In this document: one piece after another, positions 10,904-27,157 of the stretch
How the letters are laid out: every line of letters starts with the position of its first letter
Position numbering within the stretch: position 1 is the stretch's first letter
NCBI GenBank assembly: GCA_023515745.1
Contig: JALECJ010000257.1
Span: 498,687-562,686, forward strand
DNA: 64,000 nt
Origin: Amoeboaphelidium protococcarum
Taxonomy: Eukaryota > Aphelidiomycota > Aphelidea
Direction: 5' to 3'
Translations under genes and position numbers: made by a program
The notes under the pieces: model-generated
Told to the model about the DNA's origin: nothing
Database searches by the model: none
Seen by the model: the letters and a program-made list of their open reading frames with translations, nothing else

Positions 10904-12611
10904 ATGACCAGCAAGAGATCGCGAGATGTAGACGTTATAGACCTCACAGGGAGCGATGATAACGAATTGCCAGAGGCTTAAAGCTCTGGCGGTGGTAGTA
11001 GCGCGAAGGAGTTAAAGCAAACTAGCTGTGGTAATGTCAACTCGTAATTCTACTTTACCAAAGTCGATCCTCTACCCGCCAAGTTTAATCAGCAAGCTGT
11101 AACAATGACTCAACTCTTAAATCCTGTAGGTCTTTATTGCAATATAGTCCTAGTCATCATCTTTAAAATTTCAGGATATGATGTAGAATGATGGTGTTAC
11201 GTTATGCGAAATGTTTCAATTCAATTTCGAAGTTGATCTCGATTGGCTAATGATGCATCTACCTTCCGCCGTACGTACAAAGATCCCCGTCACGGTTTAC
11301 CATGGCTGGCGAAGACCTGAGAGTATTGCTAGATACAAGGTACTTCTAGCTTATAATACGCTCATTTAAAACCGCAAATCGCTAGTCATGATCAATTTGT
11401 AGGAACAAGCTCAGAAGTATAAGAATGTCACAAGTCATAGTCCTCCGCTCCCAATCGCGTATGGAACTCATCACACCAAAATGATGGTTCTTATATTCAA
11501 TGAGTATTAGTAATGCTAAATAGTTATATCCACTGCTAATTTACACGGCACTGATTACGGGTAAGATTTCCTTTGTCGATTGAATATTAACCGTTACGCA
11601 TAGAGATCTCTGGGAAGTATAGAGTAGTGTAGATTGAAAACTTAGGCATTGTGGAGATCCCCTATGCTTCAACTTAAGGCTAAATCTGGTGCATAAAACG
11701 GTAACTAGTCAAGTAGATTTGAGTGCGATTTTTTGGACTATCTGGCAGCGTATGGGTAAATGACTTCTCGTCTGAGACAGCTAGTAGCTACGTTTGATAT
11801 GGTCCCTTGCGATGTTGTTCATCTTATCGCCTCGGTGCCAGGTCGACATACTGGACAGAATTTACACAAGTACGGTCATATGAAGTTGCGGGCGGTATTG
11901 AAAGCTCATTATGATTCTACGAAAGGTGCGACCTGTGCCAGCAAAGACTCTGTCATTTGCTAAATGTCTTCTATCGGAAGTCTTGGTGCTTCCGCTGACA
12001 GCTGGCTAACTGGTGAGTTCCTCTCAAGTTTATCCTCGAGTCAGAGCAAACAGAAACCAACACTTACCTCTGCTCTAAGTAAACAAAATTCGCAGTGTGA
12101 TATGAAATTGGTGTTTCCCACTGTAGATAATGTCAGAAATAGTCTGGAGGGATACGATGCTGGAGGTTCTATTCCATTCGATGAAAAGAACTGGATCAAG
12201 TAGAGAGGATACATGTAGCCATTGTTGCACTCTTGGTAAGCGTCTATGAGTGGCCGTACTAGGTGTATGCCACATATAAAGACATTTACGCGTATACGCG
12301 AAACAGATGGTGAAGTGGGAGATGGCGATTAGATATAAAAGTATCGACCGTAGTGGTTCTTATTAACTTCGGCAAATCTGAGTAAAGCCGCATGGGGATA
12401 ACTTGAGAAGAATGGCGTTTAGTTGATGATACGAAGCTATGAATTGGGTGTTCTTATCGTGGCTGATTCAGCACAAGGTTTATAGCTGGAGACCTTGGTT
12501 CTGCCGTACGACTTGCCTTTGACCAAGTACAAGCCTGGCGATAGAGTTTGGACGTGGAATGGCTCACATCCAGATCCAGACATTTTCGGAAGAAGGATTA
12601 ATCATGGTTGA
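10904..12611 (+). CDS. TDP1: Tyrosyl-DNA phosphodiesterase 1
   Basis: Exons 10904-11125, 11175-11560 and 11606-12611 join in frame to 537 residues. TDP1 removes topoisomerase I peptides and other adducts from DNA 3' ends in the nucleus. It belongs to the phospholipase D superfamily with two HxK motifs. Both are visible: HTK in YGTHHTKMM at about residue 173 and HIK in [10 protein letters not shown] at about 425. Other family landmarks are the KTQALW segment (human KTQGIW), the SVPGRH block, [14 protein letters not shown] and the final [15 protein letters not shown]. The acidic, Ser-rich N-terminus is typical and probably disordered. Introns are 49 and 45 nt, GT-AG. The gene is slightly shorter than human TDP1 (608). 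Confidence 0.93.
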
Positions 12612-12673
12612 TGCTTATTAATAAATCGCTATTTTATTTAACACTTGGCTATAGATTCATCTTTATGATCCAC

Positions 12674-14800
12674 TCATTGCAATTCTTTAATGTTCTTGTA
12701 CAGCACTAGACTCTCAGGATTAGCTAGAGTGGCTGAAGGTGTAACAGACTATCCATTCAATATTTTCTTCACGGCCACCTCCACCTTCTTTCCATTCACA
12801 GTATATGGAATGTCGTCTATTGGCAGGATGAAGGCTGGAACGTGACGAGGACTTAATTGAGTTCTAATTTGTGCCTTGATCCGGTTACGCAAGTCATCTG
12901 TCAGTTATTGGCCTGGATTTAATTTCAAGAATAGTACCACCCGCTCATCCGTATCACCATGTCTTCTCTAACCAATAGCCAGCGAGTCGGCAACTTCTAC
13001 TTTGAATTGCTTCTCCACCACATTATACAGCTCAGCACTACCAAATCTAACACCAGCAGGTTTCAGAATGCCATCAGACCGGCCCAACATTATGACACCC
13101 TTCGTCACCGGGTTGATCCATACATAGTCTCCGTGGTACCAGACATTTTAATACTGACTGAAATACGCATCTCCGTACTTGGAATTCTGGGCATCATCTC
13201 CCCAAAATTTCACAGGCATGCAAGGAAACGGTTTAGTACACACAAGATCTCCAGAAAGTCCTTGCACACTGGATACACTCCCATTAATAGGTAAACGGAT
13301 GATTTGAGTATCGCTTGATTAATCGTTCTACTCATCATTACTATTATTATCAGTCCAAGACTCAACAGCCATTCCAAGACATCGACATTAAATCTCTCCT
13401 CTGTACACTGGCAAAATACAACAGTTACCGGCAAAGAGACTTACAATATCAGTGCCTCCAGTAATACTGGCAATCTATATATTCGGCTTAATCTATTCTA
13501 GTATGAAATCGTAGTTATGCGGTAGAAGAGGAGATCCAGTAGAAAATATAGTCTTCAAGTGCTACATCGGGTACTTTTCCAGAGGATGCACCTTCATATC
13601 TTGACAACTTTATATAAACTTGGCAGATGTACCGAACCGTGAAACTTTATACTTTTCACACAATTAAAACAGAGCATATCCATCCGGAATAAACGGAGAA
13701 CCATCATACAAAACAATTGTACATCCCACCAGAAGACCGCTGACTAGCCAGTTCCACATCATCCAACCAGTGGTGGTAAACTAGAAAAATACATCATCCC
13801 TTCTCATATCAGAATGTAAAACATGCTCTTTTAAATGTTACAATAAAGGACCACCATGTCCATGTGTTATACACTTGGGCTATCCAGTTGTCCCAGATGA
13901 ATATAAAATATACAGCGGATGTCCAAATGGAACTCGGGCATAACTGAACGATTCCATATTTTATGAAGCAGGCGAGTTCAGAATACTTTTCCATTCCACA
14001 ATCTTCACATGAGAAGATAGCTTTTACTATAACTATACAGTTTACGGTGGTTAAGCCGCGACAAAATCAATCAACACTAAACACTTGAGTGATGATTAGA
14101 GTCCAGCACATATTTCACCCAACTTCTTCATATTGTCATGAGTTTTATTATTGTACACCACGGCATTCACAGAGAATATGACTTTAGGCTAAATCTGTAT
14201 AAATCTATCCAACACGGCAGTAACTCCAAAATCACAAGAAGCTGCACTCCATATGGCACCGATTGAAGCACAAGCCAGAAAAGCAATAACGGCCTCGACA
14301 CAATTAGGAACATATCCAACAACTGTATCTCCAACATGGATCTGCAAATCATCCCGTAGATACGTAGCTAGTCGGAATACACTCTGACGCAACTCTGCAT
14401 AGCTCATCTACTTTTCCCATTTCATAGACTCTCCGGTGGCGATAACAGCAATACGATCCTAATCAGTCCATCTCAACGCATTCTCAGCGTAATTCAACTG
14501 AACACCACCAAACCAAGACGGCAGATCTGCAATACGATCATGTTCCAGCACAAATTCAATCTCACCGGAGTGAATGATATCAAAATGCTCCCAGACAGCC
14601 ATCCAAAATTACTCTACATTTTACAATGACCACTAGTACAAACCTTCATAACTCTTAAGATTAACCTTGAACTATAAAGACACCTTATCCATAAACTGGG
14701 TGATGGAAGCTTTCTAAACATCCTGATCAGAAGGTGTATGGACAGCTTTAGGATTGAAATTCAGGTGCTCTGACTCTTCTTCCATATTAACAACCGGCAT
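12674..14800 (-). CDS. AACS: Acetoacetyl-CoA synthetase
   Basis: Minus strand, ATG 14798-14800 to TGA 12674-12676, 708 residues without introns (human 672). AACS is a cytosolic ATP-dependent ligase that activates acetoacetate to acetoacetyl-CoA for lipid and sterol synthesis. It is an ANL-superfamily adenylating enzyme: the AMP-binding P-loop reads YSSGTTGQPK at about residue 300, where the Gln is TAG. Upstream is the [12 protein letters not shown] block, and the C-terminus carries the family signature around [19 protein letters not shown], including the catalytic-type Lys region, and ends KNIKELQ. It is tail-to-tail with TDP1 (63 bases) and head-to-head with the hydrolase gene. Confidence 0.95.
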
Positions 14801-15048
14801 TGATTCAAACCCAATTCCTCTTAATCGATTTCAAAGGTGGCAATATACCGCAGTATGATAATGGTAGAATAAAGTTGCCTTGTACAATACTACCAACCTG
14901 TAAGAGAGATGGGAAAACAAAATGGAGAGAAATCGTGTGGCGTTTCAACTTGGCGATCTCTGAACTTTTATCGCGTCAACAGCAGCGGTCGCTTTTACAT
15001 TGTGCGCCATCATCTTTCATCGTTCTGAAATTGATAAGTTGTTGTAAA

Positions 15049-16593
15049 ATGTCACTCCTACTTCCTCCTTATGATGAGAAATTGGGAAACAGATAGGGAT
15101 TAAATGGATGGGGTAAGAGCAATGATTAAGATGATAATGATGATGGTAAGAGATCCTCTGTTGCAACTTAAACTGATTTTGATGGTTCGCAACGCATCTC
15201 TCATGATCAATCTCGATAGTAATAAAGCTGGTCTTAATGGTTGTCTCAGAAATTTATCTTTATAAGCGAGAGACTCTGCGGTACTAAAAGTCTCACCACC
15301 GATTAAGAACCTGTACGCGAGAGTCCCGTACCAGGTACAGTGTACAAGTAGAGGAATAAATTAAGGAATCTGGTAATTATCGGTATTCATGGCTGGTTTC
15401 CATAGACTAGAATTGTGCAGACAATATTTGGCGAACTTTTGGGAACTTCAGAGAAACTCTGCTCAGGAATGATGAATAGTTTACACGGTATGGATTTAGC
15501 GAAAGATGCGAACATTACTGAAACAGCTCTGTCTACCCATGGTCTATCGGTGAGGGAGAGGGTGTCTATGTCTTTGGAATAGATTCTCAATGATGATTCT
15601 TACGTCGCCGCACTGGGCAAAGCTGATAAAATCATCATCGCAGGTCATAGCCAAGGCGCCGTAGTGTCTATACTATTATTATATGAACTTGCCAGGAGGC
15701 TTATAATTGATTTGCGTTTGAGTGATTGCGTCCTGGTTAGTCTGGCGGGAATTTTGCACGGACCATGTACGACATTGCGCGGTAATCTCGTCGTGAAATA
15801 CGTTGAAACGGAAGCCGCGCGTGAATTGTTTCAATTTTGTGAAACGTCGCTGGTCACTCGTAAATCTATAGTATAATGTAACCGTAGTGAGGAACCAGTC
15901 GATGATATTCATTTAAATTACGTGTCTGCACTTTGCTGGCTGCTTGAAAGTGGGCTCTAGGTGATTTGTATTGCTAGCTGGCTCGATGAAGTTGTGCCGC
16001 ATCATTCATCGCTTTTATGGTCTTTTGATCATCCGAATATTTAACGATACATGTACCTGTCTGAGTAATCATAGAAACGGATATCATTCAGCAGAGATAA
16101 TTAGATTGAACCATTTCCAGTGTAGCTGGTTTAGACTTTAATCAGCCGACGGAATTTGGGCCTCGTTGATTATAATATTCTACCAATGATTAGTATTTCA
16201 TGTGCTGATTACTTTCAAGGGAACTTGTACTCTGGGAATGAACATTCGAAAATTTATGAAGATCAAGCTGTTTATGATCATTTCATGAAAGTTGCCGTGC
16301 TCTCTCAGCCCGTTCGATCAGTTGGTGTGACACTCTATCCGTTCAAGCCAGAGAAATCATCTGACAATATTGTGGATGATCGATAAATGTTCATTCCCAA
16401 TCCTGGTGGTTATGCTGTGTCGTTTATGCTCAAGTATCTGTTTCAAAAGTTGAAACCATCGGCCATGTCTCGCCTATCAAACGCGTACAATGAATGGCAA
16501 CCATCAAAGCAAGACAAGGCTGGAAGGGAATTAAAGTACAAACTTGTGGCATTCTCACTTGTTCAGAATGAATCTTTAATTTCGCGTCTTTGA
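15049..16593 (+). CDS. Alpha/beta-hydrolase family protein (serine hydrolase)
   Basis: ATG 15049 to TGA 16591-16593, 514 residues. An acidic, Gln-rich N-terminal ~100 residues (many UAR codons) precedes an alpha/beta hydrolase core. A beta strand VIIGIHGWFP holds the HG oxyanion-type motif, and the nucleophile elbow GHSQG lies at about residue 200. This suggests an esterase, lipase or related activity. Candidate Asp and His triad residues lie further on (for example the WLDEVVPHHSSL segment, about residues 315-330) but I cannot assign them firmly. The C-terminus is basic and helical. Substrate and location are unknown. No signal peptide is seen. The start is the only in-frame ATG near the divergent AACS promoter gap. 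Confidence 0.78.
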
Positions 16594-16860
16594 ATTACTG
16601 TGAATAAAGTAATAGATAATGCTGTCATGTGATTATTATTTCATAAAGAGTTGAATGGTCCGAAATATAAATGTGGCGCACTTATCGTCAAGCGCCTTGA
16701 AAAGATCCCTCAACGCCGACAGAGATCTCGCTCGCCGACTTCTTTCCTTTAAATTGTGTTTGTAAAAGTCTCTTCACTTTAATTGCAACTGATCGTTTCG
16801 TTTTGAATTCTGGGTTAATTAATCTGCAAGTAATTTCAACAACAATTGTACTTGGATATC

Positions 16861-17691
16861 ATGGTGGATAAGAATCTTAAATTAATCAACTCTCAATTGG
16901 GAACTGGCCTTCCTCTGCCTGGTGCTTTGGCTAAGGGTGCTAATCCGCAATCTAAGTTTTTAGTTACCGCTGAGAAGGGTGTGGAAAAGCATTTTACCAA
17001 CAATGAGATTAAGCATGAGCATACTGTATATTTTAAAGACTGTCACGATGTAAAGTACACTTTTGCATCTGACATCACTTGCACCAAGATATTCGTGGAA
17101 GGATGTAAAAACTTCAGTATCAGTCTCTCTGGCAGAATCATCACTCACACTCTAGAGGTGTGGAAATGTGAGGGTAATGTTAATGTCTTGGTCCAGAAGG
17201 GAACTAGTGTGCAGACCATGTAGTTGGATCTGTGTCCCGGTAATACCACCATTGAGTATGAAGACTCTGAAGATTTCAATAGACTTATCTGGAGTGCGAT
17301 GGGTGATTTCAAATTGACGTTCAAATCACATCCTCAGCATGTACTGGAGACATCATCGCAAAAGATGGCAGATAAGAATCTGGACATCAAGGTTGATTCT
17401 GACTAATTCATTGTGAGAATGCTCAAGAACAAGTTGAACCAGAGCGAAGAGCTGCTGAATGAGCTCATTGTCCGCCTGGAGAATGGTTTCCCGACCACGG
17501 AGCGAGAGGCGCGTCAGTTTGAATTGAGATAGGAGGCGAATCTGCAGAAGCTGGCGAAAGACCTGTTGGGTGACAATGTGGTCATAAATTCGGCCAAGAA
17601 TAAGAAAACGGCAGTCCAAGGCCGGAATGACGTTTGTAACTGCGGCTCCGGTAGAAAGTACAAGAAATGCTGTGGTACTGATGCCATCTGA
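16861..17691 (+). CDS. Beta-helix CAP/TBCC-like domain fused to a SEC-C zinc motif
   Basis: ATG 16861 to TGA 17689-17691, 276 residues. Residues about 50-165 look like the right-handed beta-helix (CARP/C-CAP) domain of cyclase-associated protein and tubulin cofactor C: repeating short strands such as HTVYFKDCHDVKYTF, KIFVEGCKNFSISLSG and HTLEVWKCEGNV. Then comes a charged coiled coil (about 185-245) and a C-terminal GRNDVCNCGSGRKYKKCCG, an almost perfect SEC-C zinc motif as found at the end of bacterial SecA. In CAP this fold binds actin monomers, in TBCC it acts on tubulin; which applies here is unknown. The N-terminal helical domain of CAP is missing. The combination is unusual and is discussed in the findings. 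Confidence 0.8.
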
Positions 17692-17844
17692 TTAACACGG
17701 CATTTGACATTACTACTTTTACACGTTTGATCTGATAGACGGTACAACAATAAAATCTATTCTGATTATTTTTGAAATTTAAACTATAACACGTTTGACT
17801 TGACAAATAAATGGATTAAATTCTATTCAAAACACAATGCGATA

Positions 17845-18036
17845 TCATTGAGAAGCAGCGGCGGTAGTGTACGGCAGCAGATTGAATCTCTTCTTGATCG
17901 TGTATCGGTGTCTGCTGTACTTGTCATCAGGACTAAATCTCGCTGGGTGAGCAGACTTTGTATTCAGGCCATCCTTGGTTGTCTTCTTGAGCGTATAAAC
18001 GCGACGCCCATTCTCTTCATAATACATTAAAAACAT
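17845..18036 (-). CDS. NOP10: NOP10, H/ACA snoRNP subunit
   Basis: Minus strand, ATG 18034-18036 to TGA 17845-17847, 63 residues, the normal size for NOP10 (64). NOP10 is a core protein of box H/ACA ribonucleoproteins, which pseudouridylate rRNA and snRNA and stabilise telomerase RNA in many eukaryotes. The family signature is plain: MFLMYY at the start, [24 protein letters not shown], then TIKKRF. The zinc-binding cysteines of archaeal NOP10 are absent, as usual in eukaryotes. It is tail-to-tail with the SEC-C fusion gene (about 150 bases) and divergent from the RRM gene. Confidence 0.96.
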   Translation of the reverse strand: MFLMYYEENGRRVYTLKKTTKDGLNTKSAHPARFSPDDKYSRHRYTIKKRFNLLPYTTAAASQ

Positions 18037-18256
18037 TTTATTATAAAGCTATTTCTTTCTTTGGTATAGATTAATTCAAATCAGTAGAAATTGGAATACA
18101 ATCGTTGATCGATTTTCACCGGGAAATGGTCGCAGCGAGTCACATTGAACAGTTTCGGTTGAGAGATCAGGAGAATGCTCGCGTTAACAGCAGCGGCGGA
18201 ACCTTTTCTCTCTTCAACCGACCGCTCGCGTCAATCAAGTTTTCTCATCCCCCGCT

Positions 18257-19389
18257 ATGGATCCAATCTCAGCGGTAATTTTAAGTGCTTTAGATGCGGT
18301 TCACATGTCATTATTATTTTAGTGTAGGCATTTAATCTCTCGTTTACTCCCTCTACCTCTGTTGCTCCTCATCCTCCACCACCTGCAAACAAGTCTACAT
18401 CTGATGAAAGGTAGAGTTCATCTGTTGCTACAAAGTTGAAGTCTTACGATCAAGAGGAGTATTCCAATGTGAAAGATAATAGTACTGAAGATTAACCGCT
18501 GCCAGTGGTCAGTTCATATAATGATGTTGACGATAATTTTTCGCTGGAGGATGACTTTCCTACCATGTCAAATGTAGTGTCTGCTAAAACATCTGCCGAG
18601 TCGATTGATGATTATGAAGACGATTACGAGCTTAATGCTCACTCCTCAAGACCTCAGTCACAATAAATGTCTAGGCGTGATAGCAGTAAAGGCGCGCGAC
18701 GTTAGGGATATCCTCTTATCATTTCTAATCTACCGGTTGATGTATCTGTCGAAAGAGTTAAGAGTTTACTGTCTTAATTCGGTGTCATCTCCAAGTGTGA
18801 ATTGTAGAAGAACCGTGCTGGTCGCTTCCAAGGTAGAAGTCTGGTTGTATTCGAGGATGAACAGGATGCCATGGATGCTTATTTGGCTATTACTAGGCGG
18901 AAGTATAAGACATTTGTCGATGGCATCAGTCTAGATGGTCATAAATTGACTGCTTCTAAAAACTGGTCTGCTGAGGCTTATGATGATCGGTACGTGTAGA
19001 GTGTGAGCAATCGATATGAGCGAGAGAATCAGAAAATGGATGATATCTATTCAAGGTCTATGAGTAAGCGTGCACGTAAAAGTGATAGTCACTACGATGG
19101 CGGGCGCAGATATAAGTAAAGAGACAGAGATAATAGTCGGTATCGCCCGTATGGTGCTGCTCCTAATCAGTACTCGCATACAGGATATGGCTATCACGAT
19201 CAGTACCAAGATTGCGCTTATTATTAAAGTGATTGTGACCATCGCCAGCAGTACCGCTAGTCATAAGACTATCCAAGCAGGTTCGTCGATTACTCTCAGT
19301 AGCCACCACCTCCTCCTCCGCCGACGTCTTCTCATGAACGTCGCCGCTCTCGGTCTCCTCTCATCAGTGACAGACACGCAAGACGATGA
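18257..19389 (+). CDS. Single-RRM RNA-binding protein with Arg/Tyr/Ser-rich tail
   Basis: Exon 1 is only 18 nt (18257-18274), a 53-nt intron follows (18275-18327, ending TGTAG), and exon 2 runs to TGA 19387-19389; 359 residues. The N-terminal half is Ser/Asp-rich and disordered. An RRM occupies about residues 150-230: RNP2 is PLIISNLP and RNP1 is RFQGRSLVVF. In the motif LLSQFG the Gln is TAA (18775-18777). The C-terminal ~120 residues are rich in Arg, Tyr, Asp and Ser, with a Pro run, ending in RRRSRSP, resembling SR-type splicing or mRNA export factors. No specific orthologue is recognised. Confidence 0.82.
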
Positions 19390-19634
19390 TGATCATCCAG
19401 TGTACATAATATAGCTTATGTGTGTGTGTGTCTGTCCCTCTTCATTGTGGCGTCCAGAATCTTTCTCTTTAACCGAAAGAGTTCCGAAATCTTTTCTCTT
19501 CCAAATCATTACAACAATTACTCTCTTCATCTTGTAACATTTTGTTCATTTACATATCACTGGCTGCATTAATTTTAGATTATCAATTTTAATTGACGTG
19601 ATTTAAATATCTAGGATTGTGTCCGAATATACGC

Positions 19635-24196
<4,562 letters not shown>

Positions 24197-24275
24197 ATTA
24201 TAAAAGTGCATTATCTCTCACCATATAGAGCACTTCTTTTTGCAAGTTGCTACGGTTTTATAAATGTTTATTCAT

Positions 24276-25188
24276 TCAAGCAGACTTCATTATCTATTTC
24301 AAGTCTTCGTAAAGTCGCAGAATGCCATCACAGACTAAGAATGCGTCTTTAAGCTTTATCATACTAGGACTTTTGTCAAGACATTTTGACCAAGTGAGAA
24401 CATATTCCACAACACTGAAAAGATATATATCCGCGTCTGACGCTTGGTCCCCGCATAGATATGGCGACTTCATTAATGTGTCATTAAGCAGACGTAACGC
24501 TTGTCTCATCTACAGCTAGAGATCTAAGCCATCTGACACGTCATCACATTTCACCTGAAGATAATCTATCATCTATCGCTAGTATCGCGAGCTAAGCATT
24601 GAACGCACAGCGAACGATTCTTTTAACGACACAGCCATCAAAGCGGCCGACTTGCAATTTTCAGGTTCACAGTGTAAAGTGGAAAGCACTGATGTCACAA
24701 TTTTATCTTCAATTAGTTGACAATATCCACTCGCTTTAGCTCTATCATTCTCTGACGGCAGTTTTATATTACCGCTAGACATGTAAAAGTCTTTCAGCCA
24801 ATTTGAGATTTACAATAAACCGCAATGGTACTCGATATGCTTCGTATCAGATCGCGTCACCATAAACGGTAAAGTCTATGATGGCGACTGAGGTGATTAC
24901 GCGTCTTTCACATGGAGGCATTTGACTTTGTACCATTTTAAAAGATTCTACAATTAAAGTAATTAAAACATTCTTTTCAGAGTAGATATAAAAGCCAAGA
25001 CATACCTCTACGATCAAACAAGTGAGATCGGAATTGGATCCAACAATCTCACGTTCACCTGACGCGTTTATCAAATGCATTGGAGCGTGGGTAAACAAGG
25101 CTACACCGCTCGGGTTTGTATTAAGCCACTATTCTGTCTGGCTCTATACAGCCTTCTCATCCCATACTATCTGAGTCTGAATTACCAT
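24276..25188 (-). CDS. Metaxin-like GST-fold protein (mitochondrial outer-membrane SAM type)
   Basis: Minus strand: exon 1 25006-25188, intron 24948-25005 (58 nt, GTATGT to TTGTAG), exon 2 24276-24947; 284 residues. The layout is an N-terminal thioredoxin-like half followed by a helical GST C-terminal half (DQASDADIYLFSVVEYVL). The sequence LLKWYKVKC then SPQSPSQTLPF resembles the metaxin/Tom37 motif SPSGTLP, with IEYHCGLLQISNWL after it. Metaxins help insert beta-barrel proteins into the mitochondrial outer membrane. No clear C-terminal membrane anchor is seen. It could instead be a FAXC-type GST-like protein. The 3' end is tail-to-tail with CHD1, 79 bases apart. Confidence 0.6.
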
Positions 25189-25376
25189 TTTATAATTGAA
25201 AAATAAATATTTTCACTTGAATGAAATTTAGCAATTTAAAAATTGTGAAAATGATTGACGATCTATTGTTTTAAAACTATCATGGGATTGATGATCAAGA
25301 CTCCAAAACTTTTGCAGTATTCAGTAGCACTACAAAGTGTTACCATACAATATACCGACCATAATTCATTACACAT

Positions 25377-26693
25377 TCACGGCCTTTGCAATACTCCAAT
25401 GTCACACATAAACTCCCAGACACGTCCTAGACGCGTAACATCGACTCCGCGAACAAATCTCCTTGCCGCAGTCTTATTGAACACGCCATACTTTTCGCGA
25501 CTGGCTTAGAACTGCAACTTTAGCATGTAATAATGTTCCGGAGTAAGGCGATTGTCTTTGGCAAACTTTTTCTCATCATCCGTCAAGTTGAGCGGTTCCT
25601 CAAACTTGGGAATAGTCTTCACCGGAGGGACGCGGTGCTTCTTTGTGCCCTTCTTCTTGCTCTGACCAGATGATTTTCCTGCGCCATTGCCCACGCGGAA
25701 TGCTCCGTCAGATTGTCTGCGAGATCCAGATTGAGTTTCGCTGTCGAAATCAGTAGATAAGCCGCCATCATCTTCATCATCATCACTCAAAGTGTTACCC
25801 TCCTCCACAGAAGACTCAATACTACTGGCTTTGTCTTCAGAATAATCTACCTGCAGATCTCTTTCTCTTTGAGATGCTCTAGCAGCACGCTTGCGAGATC
25901 CATTCTAAGACTTACGACCCCCATTTTCCTTCACCGACAGAGAGCCATTCACAACTGCAGAGGACGACGACGAACGTTATCGCGAAGATGAACTACGCCC
26001 TTCAACGGCAGAAACCAGACCGCGTTTGATTCCAAGACCTGTTGCAACGCGTCCATTATGAGATCCAGTCTGCTACTGCATATTCCAGAAATTCACTATT
26101 CTATCATGACGTCTATGCATACGTTTGCGATGTATCTCCAACTTGGCGCGATGATAGTTGAGCATTGTCACAACGTAACTATCGAGCTTATGGTCTAAAT
26201 TTCTCAACAGTGGACTCACCAGCATATCATGACTGCTATTGGAGACTTTGAGGTCGGTATCATGCCGAGATTCGTCCGCGTAGTCCATACCACCAGCATT
26301 ACCGCCGTTCTCATCAGCAGCAGAATTAAATTCCAACCGGAATATTCTCTCAATCAAGCGCTCCTTAAGCGAATCAGGCCTGATTATACTTCTTTACGGA
26401 TGCCGTTGCTTTCTCACTCGTTGGAAACGCTAATAGCTTTGCTCATTATCGGAGCTATGTACTCCTGACAAGATAGCATCAACTGCACGCTATGCACCAA
26501 GAGAGGGTTACAGCAACTAGATAGTCTACTCCAAGTCATAACTTCTGGGTGGAGTGGTCTTTGAAGTTGTGCTCGTTTGATAGTACTAGGTGGATGATTA
26601 GTGATTGTTGTTCTACTCTTTCTACTGATCGCCCTGAGACGACCCGCGATCTGTTTCAGCCAGCCAACTTTCAATCGATTGTTCAGAGTCCAT
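25377..26693 (-). CDS. SWIRM-domain protein (FUN19-like), no other domain
   Basis: Minus strand, ATG 26691-26693 to TGA 25377-25379, 438 residues. The N-terminal two thirds is Ser/Asn/Gln/Arg-rich with a helical patch around residues 95-190 (SLKERLIERIFRLEF, RKRMHRRHDRIVNFW). The last ~85 residues form a SWIRM-type domain: LTDDEKKFAKDNRLTPEHYY, then KTAARRFVRGVDVTRLGRVWEFM and IGVLQRP at the very end. SWIRM domains occur in ADA2, SWI3 and LSD1; here the ZZ, SANT and oxidase parts are absent, resembling the SWIRM-only proteins known in fungi. A chromatin or nuclear role is likely. An Asp/Glu run and basic KKKGTKKHR patch sit just before the domain. Confidence 0.72.
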
Positions 26694-27157
26694 ATTATAG
26701 TCAGTTTTTAAGATATTCACACTTTACAGTAGAATATATCTAATAGTCTGTATTAAGCAAGTTATAAGTGTTGCTTCTCTGTGTAATAGAACTAAAAATT
26801 AAATGACCGCTTCTGTAATGGCCTAATAGTTGTCATGTAAGGCTATTTTTATGAATCGAGATTTGAAGCAACTCGTTCTCTATCTTTTCGTTGGTGTTGG
26901 CTATTTTAAGTGTCATTCTTGTTGCTTGGTAACTACTCAAGACGCGTTAATTTAACTTTGCCTGTTCCCTCAGGATAAAAATTGATTTTATAATACAATA
27001 GTTGTCATCATTGGTACTCTCTCTATTGTTGTTGGATGGAACGCTCGGTTTCAGTCAGCGTGAGGGAACGCGCGACGGTTTTACAATTCCTTGGCTCTCC
27101 CTCTCCCTTTGCATGTATGTCTTTGCAGTTGAATGAGTTTTTAAATCTCGAAATACA
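26694..27157. other. Intergenic region between divergent genes
   Basis: This 464-base gap separates the SWIRM gene (minus) and the MUN-like gene (plus) and must hold both promoters. A 60-codon frame (26803-26985) is open but has no features beyond chance expectation. An inverted CGCTCGGTT / CGTGAGGGAACGCG-like GC-richer patch lies at 27040-27080. No RNA gene is seen. Confidence 0.4.

Noticed and set aside
26803-26985. 60-codon frame between the SWIRM and MUN-like genes
   Set aside because: About the length expected by chance when only TGA stops; no motif.
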